The translations under genes and the position numbers were made by a program. A stretch of DNA of 64,000 nucleotides from Succiniclasticum ruminis DSM 9236 (GTDB lineage Bacteria > Bacillota > Negativicutes > Acidaminococcales > Acidaminococcaceae). Positions 24,100 to 32,982 of this stretch are shown here, piece by piece. Positions within the stretch are counted from its first letter, which is position 1; each line of letters opens with the position of its first letter. The notes below the pieces were generated by a model. The model was not told the origin of the DNA. It did no database searches and saw only the letters and a program-made list of their open reading frames with translations. The stretch is from assembly GCF_900112895.1 (NCBI RefSeq), contig NZ_FONL01000008.1, forward strand, positions 48,888 to 112,887, written 5' to 3'.

Positions 24100-25373
24100 T
24101 TATTTTGTTCACCGTTATGCTGCTGGTTCTTCTGGCCATCGGTCTCCCGGTAGGCTTTGCCCTGGGAACGGGCGGATTGGTGGGTATGCTTCTCTTTATG
24201 GGAGGGGATGGTACCCTGAACCAGATCCCACTGCTGGCCTACAAGTCGCTTGATGATTTTGTGCTTTGTGCGGTGCCTCTGTATGTTATGATGAGCCAGA
24301 TCCTGCTGGAAGGCAAAGTGGGCAACGACCTGTTCGAACTGGGCAATAAATGGCTGCGGCATCTGCCCGGCGGTTTAGGCGCGGCGACTATCGTGGCCTG
24401 CGGTATCTTTGCCGCCATCACGGGTTCTTCCGCCGCCTGCGCGGTTACCATCGGTGCCATTGCCATTCCGGAGATGCTGAAACGGAATTACGAGCGGACA
24501 GTAGTGCTTGGCGCGGTTGCGGCCGGCGGTACCCTGGGCATTCTGATCCCGCCTTCCATCCCCATGATCCTCTACGGTGCCATTACCGGCGAATCCATCG
24601 GTCAGCTGTTCATGTCCGGCGTTATCCCCGGCTTCATGCTGACAATCTTCTTTATCGGCGTGGTAGTTTACAAATCCCGTAACCTGCCGCTGGAGCCGAA
24701 AGCCTCCTGGCAGGAACGGATTGATGCGTTGAAAAGCTCCATCTGGGGCCTGATGCTGCCAGTAATCGTGGTAGGCGGCATCTACACCGGCGCCTTCACG
24801 CCGACGGAAGCGGCGGCTGTGGGCACCGTGTATTCCCTCTTTATTACGTTCTGCATTTACAAAACCCTGACCCTGAAGCATTTGCCGAACATCCTGCTGG
24901 GCACGGTAAAGACGTCTTCCATGATTTTCTGCATCATGATTGGCGCCACTCTGTTCGGTTTTGTGCTGACGATCCTGCAGGTACCGCAGGCGCTGACCCT
25001 GATGGTAACGGAAATGCAGTTGAGCCGCTGGATATTCTTCATTATGATCAACTGCCTGCTGCTGTTCCTGGGCTGCATCCTGGAAACCGTTTCCATCATC
25101 TTCATCACGGTTCCCATCCTGTATCCCATCATCCTGCAGCTGGGCTTTGACCCCATCTGGTTCAACGTAATCCTGCAGATCAACATGGAAATGGCGCTGA
25201 TTACCCCGCCGGTAGGCATGAACCTGTTCGTGCTGCAGGGCGTCAGCCCCGACAGCAAGATGACCCAGATCGTGAAAGGCGTAATCCCTTATGCTGTCGT
25301 TATGGGTATTGAAATGCTGATCCTCTGCTTCGTTCCCGGACTGGCGACCTGGCTTCCCAGCGTTGTGAAATAA
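24096..25373 (+). CDS. dctM: TRAP transporter large membrane subunit
   Basis: This 425-residue DctM-family protein has about a dozen hydrophobic segments. The signatures GIFAAITGSSAACAVTIGAIAIPEM, GGTLGILIPPSIPMILYG and the C-terminal ITPPVGMNLFVLQGVS are typical. It moves substrate with sodium across the cytoplasmic membrane. It is translationally coupled to dctQ and completes the operon controlled by the T-box. No terminator follows within the first bases; the next promoter is at 25446. Confidence 0.95.
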   Translation: MIILFTVMLLVLLAIGLPVGFALGTGGLVGMLLFMGGDGTLNQIPLLAYKSLDDFVLCAVPLYVMMSQILLEGKVGNDLFELGNKWLRHLPGGLGAATIVACGIFAAITGSSAACAVTIGAIAIPEMLKRNYERTVVLGAVAAGGTLGILIPPSIPMILYGAITGESIGQLFMSGVIPGFMLTIFFIGVVVYKSRNLPLEPKASWQERIDALKSSIWGLMLPVIVVGGIYTGAFTPTEAAAVGTVYSLFITFCIYKTLTLKHLPNILLGTVKTSSMIFCIMIGATLFGFVLTILQVPQALTLMVTEMQLSRWIFFIMINCLLLFLGCILETVSIIFITVPILYPIILQLGFDPIWFNVILQINMEMALITPPVGMNLFVLQGVSPDSKMTQIVKGVIPYAVVMGIEMLILCFVPGLATWLPSVVK

Positions 25374-25445
25374 GGTGTTGTAAGGAGCGGACAGAACTAT
25401 AACGGAAAAATCCGGCCTGACGGTGTATGATTCAAAGGTTTACAG

Positions 25446-25474
25446 TTGACACCGAAAAACAAAACGAATATAAT
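25446..25474 (+). promoter_or_regulatory. Perfect consensus promoter upstream of typA
   Basis: TTGACA (25446-25451) and TATAAT (25469-25474) are both exact, with a 17-base spacer. Transcription should start near 25481, nine bases before a strong hairpin. Confidence 0.85.
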
Positions 25475-25489
25475 AGTAAAGTCATAGAC

Positions 25490-25521
25490 GAGGATGCTTT
25501 GATAAGCATCCTCATTCTTTT
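25490..25521 (+). terminator. Leader hairpin with T run upstream of typA
   Basis: GAGGATGCTT (25490-25499) pairs perfectly with AAGCATCCTC (25504-25513) around TGAT, followed by ATTCTTTT. It looks like an intrinsic terminator only about 10-40 bases after the transcript start, so it may limit typA expression or make a tiny RNA. Confidence 0.65.
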
Positions 25522-25612
25522 GGGCAAAACAGTTATTCGGGTTATTTTACGGCGGGACCGCCGGTATATTTTCTTGTATCAGGATGAGGGATTGCAGAGG
25601 AGATTTTTAACT

Positions 25613-27448
25613 ATGATCAGAAACGATATCCGGAACATTGCCATCATCGCCCATGTCGATCATGGCAAAACCACGTTAGTAGACGCAATGCTGAAACAGA
25701 GCCATATTTTCCGCGAAAACGAAAAAGTAGCGGAACGAGTGATGGATTCCAACGATCTGGAACGGGAACGCGGCATTACGATCTTGTCCAAAAACACTTC
25801 CGTTATGCATAAGGGAACGAAGATCAATATTCTGGACACGCCGGGCCATGCGGACTTCGGCGGGGAAGTGGAGCGGGTGCTCACCATGGTAGACGGCGTG
25901 CTTCTGCTGGTAGATGCCTACGAAGGCCCCATGCCACAGACGAAATATGTTCTGCGCAAGGCGCTGGAAAAACATCTGAAACCTATTGTTGTCATTAATA
26001 AGATTGACCGCCCGGATCAGCGCGCCACGGAAGTGGTGGATGAAGTTCTGGATCTGTTTATCGAACTGGAAGCCGACGACGAACAGCTGGAGTTCCCAGT
26101 GGTATACACGTCTGCCCGTTCCGGTTTTGCCAAATTATCCATGGATGATGACAGCGATAACCTGGAACCTTTATTCCAGGTCATTCTGGATACCATTCCC
26201 GCGCCGGATGTGGAAGCGGACCAGCCTTTGCAAATGCTGGCCAACACTCTGGACTATGATTCCTATGTTGGCCGCATCGTGGTTGGCCGCATTGTGAGGG
26301 GAACAATTAAAAACGGGCAGCAGATTGCGCTGATGCATGAAGAGAAGGTCTCCGTTGAAAGAATCGGGCGCCTTTATACATACCAGGGGCTGAAACGCGT
26401 GGAGACCGCAGAGGTACAGGCCGGTGACATTGTGGCACTTATAGGCCTGAGCAATGTGGAAATCGGGGACACCATCGCAGATCCGGAGCAGCCGGAAGCG
26501 CTGGCCGGCATCAAAATCGACGAACCTACCCTGTCTATGGAATTCCTGGTTAACGACAGCCCCTTTGCAGGCAAAGAGGGCGAGTATGTGACCAGTCGTC
26601 ATCTCCGGGACCGCCTGATGAAAGAAATCCAGACTAATGTTGCAATGCGGGTGGAAGAAACGGATAATACCGATACATTTATCGTAAAGGGCCGGGGCGA
26701 ACTGCATCTGTCCATTTTAATCGAAACGATGCGCCGGGAAGGTTTTGAACTGCAGGTAGGCAAGCCCAAGGTCATCCTGCGCAAGGATAAAGACGGACAT
26801 ACTATGGAACCCATGGAAGCACTGACCATTGACGTGCCACAGGATTTTATGGGCGTTGTGATGGAAAACCTGGGAACCCGCAAAGCAGAATTGGTGAATA
26901 TGCACGAGATGGCCGGCTACATGCGGCTGGAGTTTAAGGTCCCCGCCAGAGGCCTGATTGGGTTCCGCAACCAGTTCCTGACCGATACCAAGGGCAACGG
27001 TGTTATGAACCATGTGTATGCCGGATATGATTATTACAAAGGACCGATCCCGGGCCGCACCCGCGGCAGCCTGGTGGCTTTTGAAAACGGCGAGACCTGC
27101 GCTTACGGCATCGGCAACTGTCAGGAACGGGGTACCATGTACATCACACCGGGACAGAATGTATATCAGGGAGAAGTAATCGGCGAAAATTCCCGTGAAG
27201 ATGATATGGACGTCAATCCCTGCAAGAAGAAGCATGTTTCCAACATGCGCGCTTCCGGCAGCGACGACGCGATTCGTCTGATTCCTCCGATTTTCTTCTC
27301 GCTGGAACAGGCGCTGGAACATATCAAAGATGATGAACTGGTAGAAGTAACTCCGAAAAACATCCGCATGCGGAAACGGATCCTGGACCGGGTAGAGCGC
27401 AGCCGTATCCGCGGCCGTGCCAAAAATGCCGCTGTTGCCGATAAATAA
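25613..27448 (+). CDS. typA: Ribosome-associated GTPase TypA/BipA
   Basis: This 611-residue translational GTPase starts at ATG 25613 behind GAGGAG; the long frame upstream is leader. G motifs are [12 protein letters not shown] (G1), the RGITI switch, [15 protein letters not shown] (G3) and NKIDRP (G4). The C-terminal part with [14 protein letters not shown] and RRKKHVSN-like [19 protein letters not shown] is specific to TypA. It binds the 70S ribosome and assists 50S assembly, mostly under cold or stress. Length is as expected. It is transcribed from the consensus promoter at 25446. Confidence 0.97.
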   Translation: MIRNDIRNIAIIAHVDHGKTTLVDAMLKQSHIFRENEKVAERVMDSNDLERERGITILSKNTSVMHKGTKINILDTPGHADFGGEVERVLTMVDGVLLLVDAYEGPMPQTKYVLRKALEKHLKPIVVINKIDRPDQRATEVVDEVLDLFIELEADDEQLEFPVVYTSARSGFAKLSMDDDSDNLEPLFQVILDTIPAPDVEADQPLQMLANTLDYDSYVGRIVVGRIVRGTIKNGQQIALMHEEKVSVERIGRLYTYQGLKRVETAEVQAGDIVALIGLSNVEIGDTIADPEQPEALAGIKIDEPTLSMEFLVNDSPFAGKEGEYVTSRHLRDRLMKEIQTNVAMRVEETDNTDTFIVKGRGELHLSILIETMRREGFELQVGKPKVILRKDKDGHTMEPMEALTIDVPQDFMGVVMENLGTRKAELVNMHEMAGYMRLEFKVPARGLIGFRNQFLTDTKGNGVMNHVYAGYDYYKGPIPGRTRGSLVAFENGETCAYGIGNCQERGTMYITPGQNVYQGEVIGENSREDDMDVNPCKKKHVSNMRASGSDDAIRLIPPIFFSLEQALEHIKDDELVEVTPKNIRMRKRILDRVERSRIRGRAKNAAVADK

Positions 27449-27656
27449 GATGGCAATATGTCCTGCTTTTAGTAAAGAATCCAGTGTTCAGATCCGTAAA
27501 TCCTGTGTTTTATACAAAAAACCTGAAAAAACCTGTTTTTTCGGCACAATTTTTAAGAAAACATATTGTGTTTTTTTCTGAATCTGCTACAATATATAGG
27601 TATAGAGAAGTTTTTTGGTGGATCATTAAATCAGTTGGGATGGAGGCTTTCGCATT

Positions 27657-28010
27657 ATGGATTTTAAAAATTCCGCGATGAAACTGTTCAATAATGAAGA
27701 ACCTGCCGATACATATGCAGGTCCGTATGTTGTGCGGCCCGGGCAGCTGGATATCCTGGTGCGTACTCCTCATACCTATGAAGACGCGGTTTCCTATGCG
27801 GACAAGCTGATGGAAGGCAGCGCTGTCATGCTGGATTTTTCGGAAGTAGACAAAGAAACCCGTATCCGTATTTTTGATTATATGTGCGGCGTAAGTTATA
27901 TAGTAAACGCCAGCATTTCCAAGGTCAGCGACAGCATCATGATGTATGCGCCGGCCCGGGTGGATGTAGAGAAACAGGCTGCGAAGAAAACTTCCTGGCT
28001 GGGAAGGTAA
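27657..28010 (+). CDS. sepF: Cell division protein SepF
   Basis: This 117-residue protein starts at ATG 27657 after GGGATGGAGG. It has the SepF core: IVVRTPHTYEDA-like ILVRTPHTYEDAVSYADKL, a MLDFSEVDKETRIRIFDYMCGVSYIV stretch and KVSDSIMMYAP. SepF forms rings that anchor FtsZ to the membrane in Gram-positive-derived lineages. The N-terminal membrane-binding helix is shorter than usual (family about 130-180 residues). It is followed by a terminator and uraA, away from the dcw cluster. Confidence 0.9.
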   Translation: MDFKNSAMKLFNNEEPADTYAGPYVVRPGQLDILVRTPHTYEDAVSYADKLMEGSAVMLDFSEVDKETRIRIFDYMCGVSYIVNASISKVSDSIMMYAPARVDVEKQAAKKTSWLGR

Positions 28011-28022
28011 ATTTTAAAACAA

Positions 28023-28051
28023 ACGGCTGTCTTAATGGCAGCCGTTTTTTA
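28023..28051 (+). terminator. Rho-independent terminator
   Basis: AACGGCTGTC and GGCAGCCGTT flank a short loop and are followed by TTTTT, between sepF and uraA. Confidence 0.85.
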
Positions 28052-28075
28052 CGAGGATAATCAGGAGGTAATATT

Positions 28076-29323
28076 ATGGCTCAAAAAGTTATCCAGGTTG
28101 AAGAGCGCGTGCCGCTATTAATGAATATTCCGCTGAGCCTGCAGCATTTGTTTGCGATGTTCGGCGCGACGGTGCTCGTACCGTTTCTGTTCAAATTAAA
28201 TCCTAACACCTGTCTTTTTATGAACGGTGTAGGAACGTTGCTTTATATCTTTCTGACGAAGGGTAAGATTCCTTCCTATCTGGGCTCCAGCTTTGCCTTT
28301 ATTTCTCCGGTTTTACTGATTATGGCGACACATCCCTATTCGGATGCGCAGTCCGGTTTTATCGTATTCGGCCTGTTGTTCGTCCTGTTCTCATTTATTG
28401 TTAAGATGATGGGAACAAAATGGATCGACTTCATCTTCCCGCCTGCTGCTATGGGGGCCATTGTTTCCATCATTGGCCTTGAACTGGCACCGACCGCTGC
28501 TTCCATGGCAGGGCTTGTCGGGGATAAAATTGAAATGAACAACGTAATGGTCTCTGTATTTACTTTGTTGGTCACTGTCATCGGGTCCGTTGCATTTAAA
28601 GGATTCATGGCCATTATCCCGATTCTGTTCGGGGTTGTCTGCGGCTATGTATTGGCCTTTTTCCTGGGTATGGTGGACCTGACTCCTGTTATCAATGCGC
28701 CCTGGTTCGCTGTTCCGCAGTTTTCCGCACCGACCTTTAATATGGATGCCATTGCGATTATTGCGCCGGCGGCGCTGGTCGTGCTGACCGAACACATCGG
28801 GCACCTGATGGTGACCGGGAACATTGTGGGACGGGACCTGATGAAGGAACCCGGTCTGGACCGGTCCCTGTTCGCGGACGGCTGCTCCAATATTTTATCC
28901 GGTCTGTGCGGAGCAACCCCGAATACGACCTACGGTGAAAATATCGGGGTCATGGCAATCACTAAAGTGTACAGTGTGTGGGTCATCGGCGGCGCTGCGG
29001 TGTTTGCCATCCTGTTATCGTTTATCGGCAAGTTAAGCCAGCTGATTCATGGTATTCCTTCTCCGGTCATGGGCGGCGTCTGCATGTTGCTGTTCGGTGT
29101 CATTGCCGCATCCGGATTCCGCCTTCTGGTAGAGCAGCAGGTGGATTACAGCAAATCCCGTAACCTGACCATGACGGCAGTGGTTATGATCGTCGGTCTT
29201 TCCGGAGCCAAGCTGACCTTTGGCACCATCACGGTACAGGGCATGGTGCTGGCCACGCTGGTTGCGATCCTGTTAAGCCTGCTGTTCCATCTGTTTGAAC
29301 ATTTGGGGCTGATGGAAGAATAG
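28076..29323 (+). CDS. uraA: Uracil permease
   Basis: This 415-residue NCS2-family transporter starts at ATG 28076 behind AGGAGG. Family marks are VPLLMNIPLSLQHLFAMFGATVLVPFL, SYLGSSFAFISP, the substrate-site segment LTEHIGHLMVTG and the signature GLCGATPNTTYGENIGVMAITKV. It takes up uracil with a proton across the cytoplasmic membrane. Length is typical for UraA/PyrP. It ends before a perfect terminator with a TTCG loop. Confidence 0.93.
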   Translation: MAQKVIQVEERVPLLMNIPLSLQHLFAMFGATVLVPFLFKLNPNTCLFMNGVGTLLYIFLTKGKIPSYLGSSFAFISPVLLIMATHPYSDAQSGFIVFGLLFVLFSFIVKMMGTKWIDFIFPPAAMGAIVSIIGLELAPTAASMAGLVGDKIEMNNVMVSVFTLLVTVIGSVAFKGFMAIIPILFGVVCGYVLAFFLGMVDLTPVINAPWFAVPQFSAPTFNMDAIAIIAPAALVVLTEHIGHLMVTGNIVGRDLMKEPGLDRSLFADGCSNILSGLCGATPNTTYGENIGVMAITKVYSVWVIGGAAVFAILLSFIGKLSQLIHGIPSPVMGGVCMLLFGVIAASGFRLLVEQQVDYSKSRNLTMTAVVMIVGLSGAKLTFGTITVQGMVLATLVAILLSLLFHLFEHLGLMEE

Positions 29324-29363
29324 AATTCATTGCCGGGAATGATTAATGTTGCAAAATTGCAGT

Positions 29364-29408
29364 AAAAAAATCCGCCGGATTTTCGAATCCGGCGGATTTG
29401 GTTTTTCC
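29364..29408. terminator. Two-way terminator with TTCG loop
   Basis: AAATCCGCCGGATT (29368-29381) pairs perfectly with AATCCGGCGGATTT (29386-29399) around TTCG, with an A run before and T run after. It serves uraA and the convergent gene ending at 29444. Confidence 0.95.
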
Positions 29409-29443
29409 GTTGTGAAAACTAGCAAATGAAACGGGATGCGCTA

Positions 29444-29755
29444 TTACGTTTCCTTCAGTGTTTTGGAAGCGTCCTTTAACGCCTGCAGCAGCTCCGGAGA
29501 GCCTGCAGGATTGTCCTGGCAGAGCTTTTGCAGTTCCATGAAGGTCCTGAACTCGCTTCCCCAGAGGTAACGGCCGTCGCCGTCGTAGCAGGCCAGTACC
29601 AGGTTCTGTTTGGCGCGTACCGGTGTTCTTCCGTTGTCATCGGTGACGGTAATATACACATCATCCGGAAAGTCCATCACGTACAGTACTGTTCCGTCTT
29701 CCTCAGTTTCTTCCAGAAAACCTGAAAGGGAAAACTCTTTGGGTAAATCTAACAT
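29444..29755 (-). CDS. Small acidic protein of unknown function
   Basis: This 103-residue acidic protein is read from ATG 29755 with GAGGAGG about ten bases upstream; a TTG at 29761 closer to that site is also possible. It has beta-like segments (TVLYVMDFPDDVYITVTDDNGR, QNLVLACYDGDGRYLWG) and a helical C-terminus (PELLQALKDASKTLKET). No family is recognised. It stands alone between a terminator and the divergent zinc-ribbon gene. Confidence 0.6.
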   Translation of the reverse strand: MLDLPKEFSLSGFLEETEEDGTVLYVMDFPDDVYITVTDDNGRTPVRAKQNLVLACYDGDGRYLWGSEFRTFMELQKLCQDNPAGSPELLQALKDASKTLKET

Positions 29756-29931
29756 AATCAATTATCCTCCTCGTAACGTAAGAATATAGAGTCAGTGATT
29801 TTTCTGTCTGCACGACCGGTCATCGCTCAAATTCATTAACTCCGTGTTTCCATACTATTTTGTTATTTTTATTTTACCATGAAACAAAAGTATTGTATAA
29901 TAGATTTGAAAAGAAAAGGGGAGGCATTTTC

Positions 29932-30147
29932 TTGAAAAAAGCAGAAAGGCAGAAAGATAAAGAAATACGGCCGGGCATGCAGGTGGAATTTATTTGCCCG
30001 AAGTGCGGGACACATCTTGCCTGGGCCCTTCCTGATATGGAGATGAACTGTCCGAAGTGTGGTAACTGGGTCACCAATGAAAACCGGAAAAAACCGAAGC
30101 TGGATCTGATGCTGCCGACGGACGATGACCAGCTGACATTGTTTTAG
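29932..30147 (+). CDS. Zinc-ribbon protein with C-terminal QLTLF
   Basis: This 71-residue protein starts at TTG 29932 behind AAAGGGGAGG. Two CPKCG knuckles (about residues 24-28 and 42-46) form a zinc ribbon. The last residues are DDDQLTLF; QLTLF closely fits the QL[S/D]LF-type peptide by which many DNA enzymes bind the beta sliding clamp. It starts 36 bases upstream of the transaldolase gene. A role at the replication clamp is inferred from the motif only. Confidence 0.65.
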   Translation: MKKAERQKDKEIRPGMQVEFICPKCGTHLAWALPDMEMNCPKCGNWVTNENRKKPKLDLMLPTDDDQLTLF

Positions 30148-30182
30148 TGAGGATTAATAGTAAAGAGAGAGAGGCGTGAACT

Positions 30183-30827
30183 ATGAAAATTTTTATGGAT
30201 ACGGCTAACGTAGAAGAAATCAGGGAATTTGCGGATATGGGTATCGTGTATGGAGTGACGACCAATCCGTCGCTGATTGCCAAGTCCGGACGTACACAGG
30301 CGGAAGTGATTCCGGAAATCTGCGCGCTGATTCCCGGACCCGTAAGCGCCGAAGTTATCAGCCAGGATTGCGAAGGTATGGTAAAAGAGGCCAGGGAATT
30401 GGTGAAAATCGCGGATAACGTGGTTGTAAAAATCCCCTGCATCACGGAAGGGCTGAAGGCGGTCAAGATTCTGGCAGCGGAAGGCATTAAAACGAATGTG
30501 ACGCTGGTGTTCAGCCTGGGCCAGGCGCTTCTGGCAGCCCGGTCCGGCGCGTCCTATGTGAGCCCCTTTATCGGGCGTCTGGACGATATCGGGCAGGACG
30601 GCTCAAAGCTGGTGGAAGATATGGTAAAAGTATTCCGCAACTACCAGTTCAAAACGGAAATTATTGCCGCCAGCGTGCGCAATATGGCACATGTTGACAG
30701 GATGATGCTGGCTGGCGTGGATATCGCCACGATTCCTACAAAAGTTCTGCGTGAACTGATTAAACATGAGCTGACCGATAAAGGGCTGGCAAAGTTTATG
30801 GAAGATTACCGTAACAGCCTGAAATAA
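30183..30827 (+). CDS. fsa: Transaldolase / fructose-6-phosphate aldolase family
   Basis: This 214-residue protein starts at ATG 30183 after AAGAGAGAGAGG. It belongs to the short transaldolase class: [26 protein letters not shown], the Schiff-base Lys in [11 protein letters not shown], and [14 protein letters not shown]. It moves dihydroxyacetone units between sugar phosphates or cleaves fructose 6-phosphate. The two activities cannot be told apart by eye; most Firmicutes members are transaldolases. Confidence 0.93.
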   Translation: MKIFMDTANVEEIREFADMGIVYGVTTNPSLIAKSGRTQAEVIPEICALIPGPVSAEVISQDCEGMVKEARELVKIADNVVVKIPCITEGLKAVKILAAEGIKTNVTLVFSLGQALLAARSGASYVSPFIGRLDDIGQDGSKLVEDMVKVFRNYQFKTEIIAASVRNMAHVDRMMLAGVDIATIPTKVLRELIKHELTDKGLAKFMEDYRNSLK

Positions 30828-30901
30828 AAAAGAGGCGCGTATTGGTACGCCCTGGAATACCGAGTTGTAAAAATACATTGTGTGCTTTTTGATTATTAGT
30901 T

Positions 30902-30942
30902 ATGCGGATGCACGGCAGTATCGTCCATCCGTATTTTTTTTC
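30902..30942 (+). terminator. Rho-independent terminator
   Basis: ATGCGGATG and CATCCGTAT flank a 12-14 base loop, followed by TTTTTTT, between transaldolase and the exported protein gene. Confidence 0.75.
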
Positions 30943-30960
30943 CGGAGGATAGGAATCATA

Positions 30961-32178
30961 ATGAACTGGCTTTCATTTTTCAAATTACCCTCACGCATTG
31001 CGGCAGTGCTGGCAGGTGTCGGCATGCTGGGAGGCGTTTTTTCTCCTGCATCCGCAGAGGCGGGTTACCGGAAAGCGCCTGAAAAGTATCAGGACGTGGA
31101 CGTCCGAGTACTGCAAAACGGTCCCACACTGCTCTTTTCTGACAGTCCGGAGATGGTTTATGAAGACGGGATTTTATACAAGGACATTGTGGAAGGAGAA
31201 GGCAGGGTGTTCTTCCATCATGTAAACGGAACCAGGAACACCAAAAAACTTGCCGTCCTGATGCGTCCTGTTAATAATCGGACTACCATTACCTGGGGAT
31301 GCCGGGGAATCGGAGATCCGGATAAACTGTATTATGTTTCTGCGCGAAAGGGACAGACGCGGTACTTTAACGATTACAAAGAATTATGGAAGAAAGCTCA
31401 TAAGAATGAATTGAAAGAAAAACGTGATAAGCGCAGGAACAACACTGCGCGCAACAAGGAACTGCCGGATTACAGCTTTTATCAAAAAGTTTCCGATTTG
31501 CCTCTGACAACGCTGGCAAAGGGGGAATATCTGGAGGTTCTGTCACAGGGGCGTAATATGCAGCACGCCGGTGCTCGCCTGAAACCGGAACAGCTGCTCA
31601 CCGGCATGTTTGACTTCCATGCGAATCATCCGGTCGAAGTTGTAATCATGATGTGCGATCCGGAGGAGGACGTTGCGAAATTCTCAAAGGATGGCGCTGT
31701 TTTGCCCATGGATGAACATCCGCTGCGGGGAACTTACCGGAACGCGGACCTGACTTACATAATCAAAGAACCGATACAGATGAAATGGTATCAGGCCAGG
31801 GCCCTGTGCATGGCAGGCTCGGATGATCTGTATTTCCTGACAGGGACAGACAGGATGACCGGCACGGAGACCGTAAACCATGGTAATTACGGTGTTGTCT
31901 ATCATCTGATTTATAGTGTGGCTGGCGAACATCCCATCCAGATGGGAATCAATCCCTGGGGTGGTGAGTTTTATGGAGCAGGACTCATGCTTTCGGAGGA
32001 AAAAGCAGACATTATCAGTATTCCTGGCAAAAAGATATTTTTTGGCAAAGGGGATGAGGTGGATGACGCTTTTCTCCATGTGCCGAACCATAAGAGGAAA
32101 GACGCGGAGTTTATCTGGTCGCCGCCGGGTGCTTCCAATCTTCCGATTCGCGTTTTCTGGACTGTGAACAGACTTTAA
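30961..32178 (+). CDS. Exported protein of unknown function
   Basis: This 405-residue protein starts at ATG 30961 behind GGAGGATAGGA. It has a signal peptide (hydrophobic core about residues 13-28, ending SASAEA-like PASAEA). Most of the mature part has the look of a beta-rich periplasmic or surface protein. A Lys/Arg-rich stretch lies near residue 145, followed by segments such as TTLAKGEYLEVLSQGRN and VYHLIYSVAGEHPIQMGINPWGG. No catalytic motif or known family is recognised. It stands alone. Confidence 0.7.
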   Translation: MNWLSFFKLPSRIAAVLAGVGMLGGVFSPASAEAGYRKAPEKYQDVDVRVLQNGPTLLFSDSPEMVYEDGILYKDIVEGEGRVFFHHVNGTRNTKKLAVLMRPVNNRTTITWGCRGIGDPDKLYYVSARKGQTRYFNDYKELWKKAHKNELKEKRDKRRNNTARNKELPDYSFYQKVSDLPLTTLAKGEYLEVLSQGRNMQHAGARLKPEQLLTGMFDFHANHPVEVVIMMCDPEEDVAKFSKDGAVLPMDEHPLRGTYRNADLTYIIKEPIQMKWYQARALCMAGSDDLYFLTGTDRMTGTETVNHGNYGVVYHLIYSVAGEHPIQMGINPWGGEFYGAGLMLSEEKADIISIPGKKIFFGKGDEVDDAFLHVPNHKRKDAEFIWSPPGASNLPIRVFWTVNRL

Positions 32179-32353
32179 AATAGTAAAAAATCTTAATTAT
32201 ATTTTCTTCGAAATGAGAACAGCCTTTACAAAACAAAAAAATATGGTAAAATCATATTTAGAAAGAAAAAAATAAAACGATTAATACGCTGTATTTTTTA
32301 TGTTTTGTAAAAAAAAGCCTTTTTAGTAACAAGTATTGATTGGAGGTATGGCT

Positions 32354-32818
32354 GTGCAAAAGAGGAATACCATTCAGCGCCAGCTGGTCATTTCTGCAGT
32401 ACGTTCGTTGAGCAACCATCCTACGGCAGAAGAAGTGTACAATCGTATTGTCCTGGATTATCCGGATATCAGCAAGGGTACTGTATACAGAAATCTTAAT
32501 TCACTGGTTGACAGCGGCCTGCTGCATCGTGTATCGGTTCCCAGTTCCGCAGACCGCTATGATCATATGCTGACAAAGCATTATCATGTGCAGTGCGTGA
32601 AATGCCACAGGTTTATGAATGTGGATGACCTGGATTATTTCCAGGATTTGGACGATAAAATCGCGCAGATGACCGGATACCGTATGGAAAACCATAATAT
32701 CGTGTTCCAGGGAGTCTGCCCGGAATGCCAGATTGAAGAACTGGAAGCGAAAAAACGGGAAGTGGAGCAGGCCAAAGCAGAAGGCAGGAAACCGGATAAA
32801 ATCAGCAAAAAATTATAA
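32354..32818 (+). CDS. Fur/PerR-family metal-dependent regulator
   Basis: This 154-residue protein is read from GTG 32354, seven bases behind GGAGG; the ATG at 32348 is too close to that site. The winged helix (HPTAEEVYNRIVLDYPDISKGTVYRNLNSLVDSGLL) and the dimer domain are typical. The two structural-zinc Cys pairs (CVKC, CPEC) are present. A PerR-like rather than Fur-like role is suggested by the short length and the sequence DHMLTKHYHVQCVKC. A Lys/Glu-rich tail of about 30 residues is added. An AT-rich region with TTTACA/TAAAAT upstream probably holds its own promoter. Confidence 0.9.
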   Translation: MQKRNTIQRQLVISAVRSLSNHPTAEEVYNRIVLDYPDISKGTVYRNLNSLVDSGLLHRVSVPSSADRYDHMLTKHYHVQCVKCHRFMNVDDLDYFQDLDDKIAQMTGYRMENHNIVFQGVCPECQIEELEAKKREVEQAKAEGRKPDKISKKL

Positions 32819-32912
32819 TCCGGTAATTATGATGTAAAATATGCTGGTAAAGGAATTAGTTTTCCTGAAATTTATGTATCTGTTTACAAACAAAAACAAG
32901 TAGGGTATGATT

Positions 32913-32944
32913 AAGTTGCGGATGGCATGTCCGCAACTTTTTTC
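32913..32944 (+). terminator. Rho-independent terminator
   Basis: AAGTTGCGGA and TCCGCAACTT form a perfect 10-bp stem with a seven-base loop, followed by TTTTT, behind the Fur-family gene. Confidence 0.9.
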
Positions 32945-32982
32945 TGTTTCTTATGAAAATACTGATGAAATGAGATAATGTA

